36,649 bases of DNA from Gammaproteobacteria bacterium (GCA_021647505.1 JAKIUN010000037.1:1-36649); one strand, 5' to 3'. Shown: positions 1 through 7,945, counted from the first letter of the stretch. The notes: generated by a model not told the origin, from the letters alone. Numbers and translations: made by a program.

Positions 1-171
1 AGATTCAGACCGTCAAGTCGAATGCCAGGGGTTATCGTTCATTCGATGGATTCAGAAATAGCATATTGTTTTATTGTGGTGGCCTGAAAATGGCCCCATA
101 GGCCTTCACACAATTCTTCGAAGAACCTTCCTTTTTATCTTGTCGTTAAGACAGAATCAGGAAAAGAAGGC

Positions 172-432
172 TTGATTCCATACTCATCAAAGTATTTTTA
201 TAAATCAAATCCAATTAACTCTAGTTGGAAAAGAACAGTTGTTGATCTAATAAAAAGTCAAAAAATACAAAGAGGAATGACAAGCAAACAAGCATTACTA
301 TCATGGGGAAAACCACAAAAAAATAACAAATCTGTTGGTTCCTATGGTGTGCATGAACAATGGGTTTATGGAAATGGTCAATACCTGTATTTTGAAAATA
401 ATGTATTAACAAGTTTTCAAACTTCAAAGTAA
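172..432 (+). CDS. Small SH3/DUF2845-like protein, probably 5'-truncated
   Basis: This 86-residue frame begins at a TTG with no convincing ribosome binding site. The C-terminal half (after the internal Met near residue 36) has the pattern 'GMTSKQALLSWGKPQK...EQWVYGN.QYLYFEN', typical of small envelope proteins in which a Trp-Gly-x-Pro turn precedes a Y-x-F strand (DUF2845/OmlA-like fold). The same frame is open upstream to base 88. The codons just before the TTG read VVKTESGKEG, like the end of a bacterial SH3 domain. The true gene therefore probably started further upstream and lost its 5' end and signal peptide. Family placement is by motif resemblance only. Base composition is AT-rich, like the rest of this patch. 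It may be a non-functional remnant. Confidence 0.45.
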   Translation: MIPYSSKYFYKSNPINSSWKRTVVDLIKSQKIQRGMTSKQALLSWGKPQKNNKSVGSYGVHEQWVYGNGQYLYFENNVLTSFQTSK

Positions 433-723
433 AAAAAGTTTAACGAATTAGGTTAGATTGTGTGAGGAACAGTTATGAGGAACAGTTAAAGGGGTCAAAA
501 CCCTTTAGGGGCGGGAATCCGCAGTTGACCGCTCCAGACTGAGCCGCCTCCGCCCAAATCTTATTGCAGTATTACCCGCCTTTGATCTATTTTTATTCAT
601 ATGATAGCGTCCTTGTTATATTAGTGAGTTTCATTTTTTTGAGGAACTGTTTTCTTATGCAGTAGTATGGAGTTCGTAATTATGAAATAGACAGATTTTG
701 TCTAACGGTAAAAAGCGGTAAAA

Positions 724-798
724 AGGGTCAGTTCTCGCACTGTAACATCCAGCGATACTGTTATGAATTGAAAATGTTATAAAGTGAGAACTGACCCT
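724..798. repeat. Imperfect palindrome with GGGTCAGTTCTC arms
   Basis: The left arm (724-741) and right arm (781-798) are near-perfect reverse complements sharing AGGGTCAGTTCTC. The inner part also pairs partly (TAACAT with ATGTTA). The ends resemble the GGGGTCAGGTCTTG motif at 1943-1956, just before the transposase gene. It is probably a REPIN/MITE-type element mobilised by a REP-associated transposase. The rest of the gene-free stretch 433-868 contains a small AAAGGG/CCCTTT hairpin near 488-506 and a tandem TGAGGAACAGTTA pair near 462-486, but no recognisable gene. Confidence 0.65.
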
Positions 799-868
799 GA
801 TCACTCTGCTACGGCCTGCCGGTGATGTTTGGCGTTAAGTGAAATATACAATCAATGGAGGAATATTT

Positions 869-1252
869 ATGGCCGATTTAATATTTGATAGAAAACTGAA
901 AACACTATCATGGCCGTTTAAAAAACTTAGCTGGGGTGCTATAAGTGGGCCATTTGGTGCTGGTGCTTTACCGCCAGGAATGTATGATATTTCCAGGCGA
1001 GAAATAACCGAATATACCAACAAAGTTGATAGGCCGTACCGTGATAAGTTTGGGATGGGATTTTTTGTACCAATTTATCCAAAATTCGCAACATCAAGAG
1101 GAAAGTCAGGAGGACGATTGGGTATACATCCTGACGGCAATATACCTGGGACTTTGGGCTGCATTGGAATAACTGACATTAATGCAAAGAGTTTTCATAA
1201 TGCTATCAAGCAAACTGCTCCTGGCATAAAGCTCATGCTTCAAGTTAAATAG
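869..1252 (+). CDS. L,D-transpeptidase-like (Tlde1/DUF2778-type) protein
   Basis: The 127-residue product starts at the ATG at 869, preceded by a clear GGAGGA at 856-862; an in-frame GTG at 839 is less likely. There is no signal peptide. The sequence has a 'SGPFGAGALPPGMYDI' stretch (residues 26-41), matching the G-P-x-P-x-G-x-Y motif before the catalytic core of DUF2778/YkuD-like enzymes. It then has 'GRLGIHPDG' with His87 and 'GTLGCIGI' with Cys98, the usual His/Cys pair of L,D-transpeptidase folds. Tlde1 proteins of this kind are known as peptidoglycan-targeting type VI effectors, although no secretion genes are present here. A lipoprotein gene follows 12 bases downstream, as an immunity gene would. 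The fold call is fairly secure; the toxin role is inference. Confidence 0.7.
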   Translation: MADLIFDRKLKTLSWPFKKLSWGAISGPFGAGALPPGMYDISRREITEYTNKVDRPYRDKFGMGFFVPIYPKFATSRGKSGGRLGIHPDGNIPGTLGCIGITDINAKSFHNAIKQTAPGIKLMLQVK

Positions 1253-1264
1253 CGAGGTTAGGTT

Positions 1265-1723
1265 ATGCGCACTATTGTAATAATTCTATTTTTTATTTCG
1301 CTATTTGCATGTGCTCACAATGGAGATTCTAAAGAAATCACATTTTCCGACTCACATGGAAAACATTACAGTTCCTCCACTGTGGGATCTACGATTAAAA
1401 AAGAATATGATCTAAATGAAAAACCTAAATTAATATTACTAGCCACATCAAATTCTGATTTGGAGGAATTCAAATCACAGCTAAGGATTATTAAAGAAAT
1501 TGATGCGGAAAAGTTTCAATATTTATATGTAATAGCTAACATAGAAACTGTAAATAATTCTGGTTATCATACATCAAAAATGGATGCAAAAAAAATTCTC
1601 GGAAATGCCGCATTTAAAATTATGATTTATGATCAAAATGGAACTTTAGTTCAGAGCAGTAAAGCGGTTATTGATAAAAAAGCCATCCTTAATCACTTAA
1701 CAAAAAACTCAATCGGACGCTGA
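1265..1723 (+). CDS. DUF4174-like lipoprotein, candidate immunity protein
   Basis: A 152-residue protein beginning with a short hydrophobic signal and a lipobox LFAC (Cys16), so probably lipid-anchored in the envelope. The remainder resembles DUF4174: a thioredoxin-like alternation with 'KLILLATSNSDLEEF' near residues 55-69, a strand 'FQYLYVIANIE', and a late 'FKIMIYDQNGTLVQSS' strand-turn before a C-terminal helix. The CxxC redox motif is absent, so a thioredoxin-like reductase role is unlikely. The gene starts 12 bases after the L,D-transpeptidase-like gene, with GAGG before its ATG, so the two are almost certainly cotranscribed. A periplasmic location would suit an immunity protein against a peptidoglycan-acting toxin, but that is inferred only from the pairing. 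Confidence 0.6.
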   Translation: MRTIVIILFFISLFACAHNGDSKEITFSDSHGKHYSSSTVGSTIKKEYDLNEKPKLILLATSNSDLEEFKSQLRIIKEIDAEKFQYLYVIANIETVNNSGYHTSKMDAKKILGNAAFKIMIYDQNGTLVQSSKAVIDKKAILNHLTKNSIGR

Positions 1724-1811
1724 AAAACGCGGCGCTTAACTTGGCCTTAGCTCCTCAAGATAGCGTGAGAAATTTTCTAGTTACTGGTGATAGAAAATTG
1801 TAATAAAATTT

Positions 1812-1985
1812 ATGAGCATTGAAAAAATAAATATTAATTTACCATCTGAAACAGCCACACTTAAAACAGTGGTAATGTGCTTCGCAAACCTAATCAGTGC
1901 CACGTCAATTTTTAGACATGAGGGAATTGATTCTGAGCACACGGGGTCAGGTCTTGCTTTTTGCCATATCTGGACTAAGCTCTGA
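1812..1985 (+). pseudogene. Short AT-rich ORF running into the transposase leader
   Basis: A 57-codon frame begins with MSIEKININLPSETATLKTV and ends 2 bases before the transposase start. Its last 17 or so codons lie in the REP-like sequence (ACACGGGGTCAGGTCTTGC, from 1939) that usually precedes REP-associated transposases. This suggests the 5' end of a real gene whose remainder was replaced when the transposase element inserted. There is no good ribosome binding site and I recognise no family, so it may equally be chance. Nothing else is visible in 1724-1987. Confidence 0.25.
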
Positions 1986-1987
1986 GC

Positions 1988-2260
1988 ATGTCAAGACCGC
2001 TGAGAATTGAATATCACGGAGCGCTTTACCATGTGACCTCCAGAGGTGATGGGCGTGATGATATCTATCTTGACGATGAGGATAGGAAAGAATTTCTGAC
2101 GGTTCTTACTGATGTTTGTCGACGATTCAATTGGGTACTGCATGCTTACTGTCTGATGACAAACCACTACCACCTGCTGGTGGAGACACCGGATGCAAAT
2201 CTATCGTTGGGAATGCGCCAGCTCAATGGCGTTTACACCCAACGCTTCAATCGAAGGTAA
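1988..2260 (+). pseudogene. REP-associated tyrosine transposase (RAYT), truncated
   Basis: The 90 residues match the N-terminus of Y1/HUH transposases of the RAYT group: the start 'SRPLRIEYHGALYHVTSRG', then 'YCLMTNHYHLLVETP' with the metal-binding HUH pair His60/His62, and 'GVYTQRFNRR'. Full-length members run well past 200 residues and carry the nucleophilic tyrosine in the missing C-terminal part. Here the frame stops directly after FNRR, exactly where a palindromic element (2259-2340) begins. The protein should be catalytically dead. The upstream GGGGTCAGGTCTTG at 1943-1956 is a typical REP-like flank. It marks past activity of the enzyme class that spreads REPINs, consistent with the many palindromes in this window. 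Confidence 0.8.
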
Positions 2261-2340
2261 TAGGGGACAGACCACAATTAAGATGTTATTCCTCGATTTC
2301 TAGAAATAGGGAGCTTTTAATCGTGGTCTGTCCCCTATTT
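2259..2340. repeat. Palindromic MITE/REPIN interrupting the transposase gene
   Basis: The arm AATAGGGGACAGACCAC (2259-2275) is matched by GTGGTCTGTCCCCTATT (2323-2339). Pairing continues inward through ATTAA/TTAAT with single mismatches, giving stems of about 24 bp and a loop of about 32 bases. The left end supplies the premature TAA and TAG of the transposase. The following 2341-2541 stretch has TATTTTCG repeated, then no recognisable gene; I did not find the missing transposase C-terminus there. Confidence 0.75.
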
Positions 2341-2541
2341 TCGCTATTTTCGTGCCTATTTTCGTTCAAACTTAAAGAAGGTGTATCAGAGTCTGAGAAA
2401 TATCTTGAATTTATTGACCCTGAGTCCGTAAATATGTCTTTTTGGACAAGGATCAAATAAAGGCCAAAAAAAAGCTTCTCGTGTAATAGCCGGGGAGGTT
2501 TTGGAAAATTTGTTGCTTGTGCCAGCCTGCGGACTGCGTTG

Positions 2542-3375
2542 TCACGAACCTGTATTTGCCTGGCAGGGCATGACGGCCTCTGTGTGTGGCAGGCGCAGGC
2601 AGATGTCGCCGACCTCGTCGGTGCGCAGTAGTTGCCCGCCTGTGGCGCGCAGGCGTTGCAGGGTGTCGGCGTGCGGATAGCCGCGCAGGTTGTTGCGGTT
2701 GACAGAAATAATACTGTAGGCCGGTTGCACGGCGGTGAGAAAGGCCGCGTCGCCGGCGTCACTGGCGCCGTGATGACCGACCACGAGCACATCTGCGGTG
2801 AGCCCTTTTTTCTGCTGCAACAGCGCGCGTTCCACCTCCTTGCCGGCATCCCCCATGAGCAGCGCACTGCGTTCGCCGTGGCGGACGTGGAGCACCAGTG
2901 AATGTTGGTTGAGGTTGTTGTTGGTGAAATCGGCAGGCCATAGCACCTCGATGCGGGCGTCGCCCCAGGGCAGGGTGTCGCCCGCGGTGAGCCGGCGGCG
3001 CAGGGGATCGGCGGACAGGGCCTCGTTGACCCAGCGCACCATGTCCGGCGAGACATCGGGCGGCAGGGGGTGCTGGGCGTCCAGCACCGGGGTGTCCGGC
3101 CAGGCCTCGCGCAGACGGAAGTAGCCGCTGGCATGGTCGGGATGCAGGTGGCTGAGGATGAGCAAGTCCAGATGGCGGATGCCGCTTTCGGCGATGGCGC
3201 GCAACACCTTCGGTGCCTGCCCGGCGTGGCCGGTGTCGATGAGGATGCCGCGATCACCGTGCTGCAACAGCACCGCCTGTCCTTCGCCCACGTCCAGTAC
3301 CCGCAGGCGTAGTTCTTCCGCCCCAGTGCTGGTGACGAGGCCGACGAGGGCGAGCGCAGCCAGCCAGCGACGCAT
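2542..3375 (-). CDS. Secreted ComEC-like metallo-beta-lactamase-fold hydrolase
   Basis: The 277-residue protein has an N-terminal signal peptide (about residues 1-19, cleavage near TGA-EEL), so it works outside the cytoplasm. After it comes the ComEC/Rec2-type metallo-hydrolase domain: 'LDVGEGQAVLL' (27-37), metal motif HLHPDH (76-81), 'NQHSLVLHV' (156-164), GDAG (175-178), GHHGAS (200-205) and the late 'YPHADTLQRL' (233-242). This is the soluble MBL domain of the DNA-uptake channel ComEC, but without the transmembrane competence domain. Related stand-alone proteins are usually annotated as competence-like hydrolases; nuclease or phosphodiesterase activity is plausible but unproven. The ATG shares its A with the TGA of the upstream VanZ-like gene, so translation is probably coupled. 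Confidence 0.85.
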   Translation of the reverse strand: MRRWLAALALVGLVTSTGAEELRLRVLDVGEGQAVLLQHGDRGILIDTGHAGQAPKVLRAIAESGIRHLDLLILSHLHPDHASGYFRLREAWPDTPVLDAQHPLPPDVSPDMVRWVNEALSADPLRRRLTAGDTLPWGDARIEVLWPADFTNNNLNQHSLVLHVRHGERSALLMGDAGKEVERALLQQKKGLTADVLVVGHHGASDAGDAAFLTAVQPAYSIISVNRNNLRGYPHADTLQRLRATGGQLLRTDEVGDICLRLPHTEAVMPCQANTGS

Positions 3376-3878
3376 CAGCGGTGGCCCAGTCGGGCCAGCA
3401 GCAGGCCGCCGCCCACCGCCAGCAGATTGAAGCCCACGTCGCGCCAGTCACCGACCCGATCCGGCAAGGCCCACTGCAACAGTTCGTCGAGGCCGGCGGC
3501 GGCCGTGCCCAGTAACACGGCCAGCCAGATGGGAAAGGCGCGGCCCGCGGCTAGGCCGAAGGCGCCGAAGACGAGGAAGTGCAGACGTTCTTCTACTGCC
3601 GGCAGGGTGAGTGGCAGCAGGCCGAACAGGGCCAGCGCCCAGCTCAGATGCCAGAGGCGACGGTAGCCGCCGAGCCGCACCTGCTGGATCAGGACGAGGA
3701 TCACCAGCAGCAGGGTTGGGATGGCGATGAGCCAGGCGAGGATGCCCATGTCGAGGTGTTCATGGGCCAGGGTTTGCAGGCGCCGGCCATAGATGGACAG
3801 GGCCGGGATTATGGCCAGTGTCAGCAGCCAGGCAAGCAGCCAGCGTTGTTTCAGAGAAAAGGCTTTGTTGGTAGACAT
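3375..3878 (-). CDS. VanZ-like family membrane protein
   Basis: The 167-residue protein is strongly hydrophobic, with about five membrane segments (residues 13-30, 43-63, 75-93, 100-122 and 147-163). The C-terminal third contains 'LDELLQWALPDRVGDWRDVGFNLLAVGGG', the conserved VanZ-like pattern of an acidic/Gln stretch, P-x-R, and D-x-x-x-N before the last helix. The namesake VanZ gives low-level teicoplanin resistance, but most family members have no established function. It is cotranscribed with the ComEC-like hydrolase, whose start overlaps this stop by one base. Nothing in the context argues for an antibiotic-resistance role. Confidence 0.8.
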   Translation of the reverse strand: MSTNKAFSLKQRWLLAWLLTLAIIPALSIYGRRLQTLAHEHLDMGILAWLIAIPTLLLVILVLIQQVRLGGYRRLWHLSWALALFGLLPLTLPAVEERLHFLVFGAFGLAAGRAFPIWLAVLLGTAAAGLDELLQWALPDRVGDWRDVGFNLLAVGGGLLLARLGHR

Positions 3879-3989
3879 GTCGCGATTGTGCCAGATTTTT
3901 TGGGGCGATCCTAACCCAGATGTACTGGATCAAAGGAATGTGCACGAAATGGTTTTCCACCGAATATACAGGAAATCATTTCTAAGGCA

Positions 3990-6836
3990 TTAAAACGAGC
4001 CACCGAGGTTCAGGTAGATCTGTTCCGTGCCATCGTCGTCGAGGCCCAAAGCGTAGCCCAGGCGCAGGTTTACGGGCAACCAGTAGCCCAGTACCAGGGT
4101 GGCGTTGAATTCCGTGCCGATGCTGGATTTCAGATCATCCATGGCAAAGCGGTCATTCCAGGCATCGCCGGTATTGAAAAACAGCGTGCCATGCAGGCGG
4201 TGTACGCCGATGGGGGGCGCCATCAGGCCGCGTTCGATGAGCGTGATGGGGAAGCGCCATTCTATCTCGAACAGTCCCATGCGCCGGCCGGTGAGGTCAC
4301 GTAGGCCTTCAGCATAGCCGCGCAGGGCGTAGCGGCGGTGGTTGAAGAGGGCGTCGGTGGGGCCAAGGACGGCGGCATACGGGTTGCTGGGGATGGTGTT
4401 CGAGAGGCTGCCACCAAGGCGGAAGGAGCGAGGTTTATCGCTGCCCCAGCCGGCCACAATGCGTGTGGCAAGGACGTGTTCGCCTTTCAGGTCAATGAAT
4501 TCACGCCAGTCCAGGGTATAGACCTGGCCGCTGGAATCGCTGCGCAGTAGGTCGTTGTCTTCGGCAATCAACCGCAGTTGGCGGCCATTGCTGGGACTGA
4601 TGGAGCGGGCATAGCGGCGGCTGGAGTCATAGCTGACGGCAATGCCCAGCAACTGGTCGCGGATCGTTGCTTGGGGGGCGAAGCCGGGCAGGATGCGTTT
4701 GTCCGATTCGACCTCGGAGACCAGCCCGGCATGCAAAGTCCAGCGCTGGTCGTAGCGGAAGAAGGGCCACAGAGCCTCAAGGGTGAGGCTGTCGCTGTCA
4801 CGAAAATGTACCGGCTTGTCGTTGCTGTCACGCAGGCTGATGACCTGCCGTTCGGCACTGAGCTTGAGGGTGGGATTCCAGCGATCATAGAGGTAACCGA
4901 TGCGGCCGATAAACCAGTCATTTTTTACGTCACGGGCCAGGGCCAGGCTGTAGTTGTGCCGGTTCAATGGGTCGTTGCCGGCGGTGCTGAAGCCGAGTTC
5001 GCTACGGTCGTCGCTGAAGGCTAACCAGGGCAGCCACCAGGTGGGGGCGATGCGCGGTAGTGGGCTGTAGTCGGTAATTTCACCGCGGATGGTGTTGCCA
5101 GCAATCGGTGGAGCTGGCTTGCTGGCGGGCACTGTATACAGGGTTGGACGCGGCTGTGGGGTGGGCAGGAAATAGAGGTCGAAGCCGTGTGCGCCGATGC
5201 CGGTGAAATACAGGCCACTGTCGTCGGGTGCCTCTATGGGGGAGAAGGCGCCGCCAATGAGATTGCTCAGGGTGTCGATTCTGCCGCTGTGCAGATCCAG
5301 CTGGCGGATGTTGTAGACGCCATCGTAGTCGGCGCTGAATAGAAGCGACTGGCCGTCGCGTGAATAACGTGGTGTGGTCTCGATGCCGGCGGCGCGGGTG
5401 AGCATTCGCCACTGCCGATCTACCAGTGAAAAGCCTTCGAGGTTCCACTGGCTGTCCCGGCGCCATACCGGCAGGGCGAGTTGTTGCCCGTCCGGTGACC
5501 AGTCCAGTGCGCCGAGCACGGTGTGGTCGCTTCCCTGCCACAGGATTTCCAGTAGTTTGCCGTGCGTGTCGAGCAGATGCAGGGCACTTTGTCCGCCGCT
5601 ATTGTGTACTGCGGCGATTTGCCGGCCGTCCGGGCTCCAGGCGGCGAACAGGTAGCGGCCGCCGTGGGTGAGCCGGGTCTTTTTGCCGCTGTCGGGGTCG
5701 AGGTGGTAGAGGTCGGCGAACAGGTTGGTGCTGCGGGTGGTGTCGATCTCGGCGACCACGATACCGGCCTCGGGATGCAGGTCGAAGTGGCGACCGCGCA
5801 TGTCACCGATGGCCTGCGCCTGCTCACCACGGCGCAGGCGCATCAGGCGGGGTTCGCTCTGTTGGTCGTCACGCAGAAAATAGACGTCGCCATTGTCGGC
5901 TACCTGCGCCATACCGGTGAAATAGCCATGGCGTGTGAGCTGCTGTGCCGGTGTTTCGCCGCGCTGGCGAATGTCTGTGATTTCGGTGCGGAAGTCATCG
6001 TGCAGATAGCTTTTGAATTCCACCCACAACCGCTTGAGGTTGGCATCGAGCACCTTGCGGGTGTTGCTGTTGATCATGAAGGGGATGAGGTTGTTGCTGT
6101 ACTGCTCGACTAATTCCTGCACTTTCTCTTTGCCGTAACGTTCAGCTACAAACTGATAGAAATAGACGCCGTAGAGGTAGCGGACCGTGTTCATGGGCCA
6201 GCTTTCCAGCGGCTGGTTTACCTGCCGCACCGGCTTGATGCCATATTCGCTCTCCATGCGCATCAGCATGCGGAATTGTGTGTTCTGGCCGCGGCCGATG
6301 TGACTGTCGTTATCGGTTTCGTGATAGGTGGCCAGGCCCTCGATGAACCAGGGTGGTTGCAGCATGTTGGGAAACAGCAGAAGCATCCGGCCAAAGGCCT
6401 TTTGCAGGCCGGCCGGTAGACCCGCGCGCTTGTCGAGATGCAGGATGTGGATGTATTCGTGGGTGATCAGGGTATCCAGCCAGTCGTTATAGTCGTTGAC
6501 GACACTGTCACTCCTTGGCGGCGTGACGATGATGGTCATGGTATTGCGCGGAAGAGGGGTCGTGGATCCATTAAAAAAATCGAAGCGATCCGTGAGGATG
6601 AGTTGGGTGCGCTGCGCCGGACGCCAGTTCAGGCGGCGGGTGAGGCGGTCGTGTGTCCGCTCGGCGATGGTGGCGACTTCATGGGCGAGGGCCTCTTCGT
6701 CGCCATGGAAGTGAATCTCGAAGTGTGCGCTGGTGAGAGTTTTCCACTGTAGGTCGGGGTCGTGCGTCAGCGCGGCCTGCAGGGGGTCGGCAAGAAAAGC
6801 GCTGAGCAATAATAGGCAGAGGCTAAGGTGTTTCAT
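3990..6836 (-). CDS. Outer-membrane metallopeptidase-propeller-barrel protein (paralog 1)
   Basis: The 948-residue product starts at the ATG at 6836, which gives a clean signal peptide (MKHLSLCLLLLSAFLADPLQA); an in-frame GTG lies 30 bases upstream. Domain order: a gluzincin-like peptidase domain (about 20-290) with HEYIH at 126-130 and a downstream EGLATY whose Glu166 is the likely third zinc ligand; a TolB/PD40-type propeller (about 300-600) with repeats such as AWSPDGRQIA, DWSPDGQQLA and YSRDGQSLLFSADY; and a C-terminal beta-barrel (about 630-948). The barrel contains 'FRLGGS', 'YALRGYAEG' and 'EIEWRFPI', resembling the RGY/RGF region of Omp85 proteins, and ends in Phe as outer-membrane proteins do. 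It is a paralog of the gene at 11369. The substrate is unknown. Confidence 0.8.
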   Translation of the reverse strand: MKHLSLCLLLLSAFLADPLQAALTHDPDLQWKTLTSAHFEIHFHGDEEALAHEVATIAERTHDRLTRRLNWRPAQRTQLILTDRFDFFNGSTTPLPRNTMTIIVTPPRSDSVVNDYNDWLDTLITHEYIHILHLDKRAGLPAGLQKAFGRMLLLFPNMLQPPWFIEGLATYHETDNDSHIGRGQNTQFRMLMRMESEYGIKPVRQVNQPLESWPMNTVRYLYGVYFYQFVAERYGKEKVQELVEQYSNNLIPFMINSNTRKVLDANLKRLWVEFKSYLHDDFRTEITDIRQRGETPAQQLTRHGYFTGMAQVADNGDVYFLRDDQQSEPRLMRLRRGEQAQAIGDMRGRHFDLHPEAGIVVAEIDTTRSTNLFADLYHLDPDSGKKTRLTHGGRYLFAAWSPDGRQIAAVHNSGGQSALHLLDTHGKLLEILWQGSDHTVLGALDWSPDGQQLALPVWRRDSQWNLEGFSLVDRQWRMLTRAAGIETTPRYSRDGQSLLFSADYDGVYNIRQLDLHSGRIDTLSNLIGGAFSPIEAPDDSGLYFTGIGAHGFDLYFLPTPQPRPTLYTVPASKPAPPIAGNTIRGEITDYSPLPRIAPTWWLPWLAFSDDRSELGFSTAGNDPLNRHNYSLALARDVKNDWFIGRIGYLYDRWNPTLKLSAERQVISLRDSNDKPVHFRDSDSLTLEALWPFFRYDQRWTLHAGLVSEVESDKRILPGFAPQATIRDQLLGIAVSYDSSRRYARSISPSNGRQLRLIAEDNDLLRSDSSGQVYTLDWREFIDLKGEHVLATRIVAGWGSDKPRSFRLGGSLSNTIPSNPYAAVLGPTDALFNHRRYALRGYAEGLRDLTGRRMGLFEIEWRFPITLIERGLMAPPIGVHRLHGTLFFNTGDAWNDRFAMDDLKSSIGTEFNATLVLGYWLPVNLRLGYALGLDDDGTEQIYLNLGGSF

Positions 6837-6904
6837 GGCGGCCCAAGATCCGCGATTGATTGACACAACGCAAGAAAAACCCTCAAGAGGTGGGTAACAC
6901 AGGG

Positions 6905-6933
6905 ATTGTAAAGGCCTTGTCGCTCATCACCAA
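6905..6933 (-). promoter_or_regulatory. Probable sigma70 promoter for the peptidase-barrel gene
   Basis: Reading the minus strand, TTGGTG (6933-6928) is followed by a 17-base spacer and TACAAT (6910-6905). The -10 matches consensus at five of six positions; the -35 keeps only the TTG. Transcription would start near 6898, about 60 bases before the ATG at 6836. Confidence 0.5.
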
Positions 6934-7066
6934 TAAATCTCATTACTCCTGCCGGGTATGCTCAACACGTTTGGTATTGGCTCACCTGTGAATAGCCGCC
7001 AAAACCAAGTGAAATACTCTGATATGGCAAGGCCATCTGGATGAAGTCTTGTGTTGACAGCCATAA

Positions 7067-7090
7067 AAAACGGGATTATTATCCCGTTTT
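7067..7090. terminator. Perfect AT-flanked hairpin abutting the DUF6502 start codon
   Basis: AAAACGGGAT (7067-7076) and ATCCCGTTTT (7081-7090) form a perfect 10-bp stem with a TATT loop. This has the shape of a bidirectional intrinsic terminator. It lies between two divergent genes, where no terminator is expected, and its right arm touches the ATG at 7091. It could end stray transcription from either side or act as a leader hairpin that limits expression of the downstream lipoprotein operon. Confidence 0.55.
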
Positions 7091-7945
7091 ATGGGGATAT
7101 CGATCAAAACTGTACTGGCTCAAGCAAGCATAAAGATATTAAAACCACTAATAAGGGTACTGATGCGTAACGAAATATCACAGGGTGAGTTTGCCGAGTT
7201 TGCAAAGCGAGCTTACATGGAGGTTGCGTATGAACACTTTTCTATACCCGGTCGAAAAACGACCTATTCCAGAGTGGCCATCCTGACCGGGCTGAACCGC
7301 AAAGAAATTGTTCGTCTGACGCAACAGAGCAGCAGCGAAATTCAACCCAGAAAAGGTACAACTAACCGTGCCTTGAGAGTGGTCACCGGGTGGCTAAATG
7401 ACCCGGAATTTCTGAACAAGGAAAAGCAACCTGAAACCCTGCCCATCAAAGGCGACTGCGCCAGCTTTGAGGCATTGGCTATCCGCTACAGCGGAGATAT
7501 TACTGCCAGGGCGATACTTGAAGAACTCAAACGTATCGGAGTTGCAAGAGTTACGGCGGAAAAGGATTTTGTACAGCTGCTCAGTTGTGGCTATATACCG
7601 AAAAATGACAAGCCGGAACAGATTGAAATTATGTCAATCAGTGCCGCTGATCTGTTGGAAACGGCGGTGCATAATCTCGAGCATGAAAAAGAGGAACTGC
7701 GCTTTCAGCGGCAGCTGATCCACAGGGATGTACCGGAAAATATCGTCAAGGAATTCAAGGCCTACAGTCATCAAAAATCATCTGCTCTGCTATCGGATCT
7801 TAATCAGTGGTTGATCCAGAGAATGTCTCAGAATCCCTGTGCTTCAGAAGATTCTGTAAAACGGGTGGGTGTTGGCATCTATTATTTTGAAGAACATGGA
7901 AACGTTGAAGGAGAGAAAAGTGAGTCACTTAAAAGTAAAGAGTAA
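7091..7945 (+). CDS. DUF6502 family protein
   Basis: The 284-residue cytoplasmic protein matches DUF6502: an opening helix 'ILKPLIRVLMRNEISQGEFAEFAKRAYMEV' (residues 16-45), then an HTH-like 'TYSRVAILTGLNRKEIVRL' (56-74), and a charged middle and C-terminal region ('LETAVHNLEHEKEELRFQRQL'). The family has no experimentally known function that I can cite. The N-terminal part looks like a winged-helix DNA-binding region, so a regulator is possible. Its 3' end overlaps the next gene, a large surface lipoprotein, by 26 bases, so the two are translated from one message. The ATG is directly preceded by a hairpin instead of a ribosome binding site, so the start remains somewhat uncertain. Confidence 0.75.
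   Translation: MGISIKTVLAQASIKILKPLIRVLMRNEISQGEFAEFAKRAYMEVAYEHFSIPGRKTTYSRVAILTGLNRKEIVRLTQQSSSEIQPRKGTTNRALRVVTGWLNDPEFLNKEKQPETLPIKGDCASFEALAIRYSGDITARAILEELKRIGVARVTAEKDFVQLLSCGYIPKNDKPEQIEIMSISAADLLETAVHNLEHEKEELRFQRQLIHRDVPENIVKEFKAYSHQKSSALLSDLNQWLIQRMSQNPCASEDSVKRVGVGIYYFEEHGNVEGEKSESLKSKE

Noticed and set aside
2116-2460. 114-residue plus-strand open frame across the transposase and palindrome
   Set aside because: Out of frame with the transposase motifs and reads through the palindrome; no protein-like features.
2286-3257. 323-residue minus-strand open frame
   Set aside because: Runs in another frame of the ComEC-like hydrolase and across the transposase repeat; Pro/Ser/Thr/Arg-rich shadow translation.
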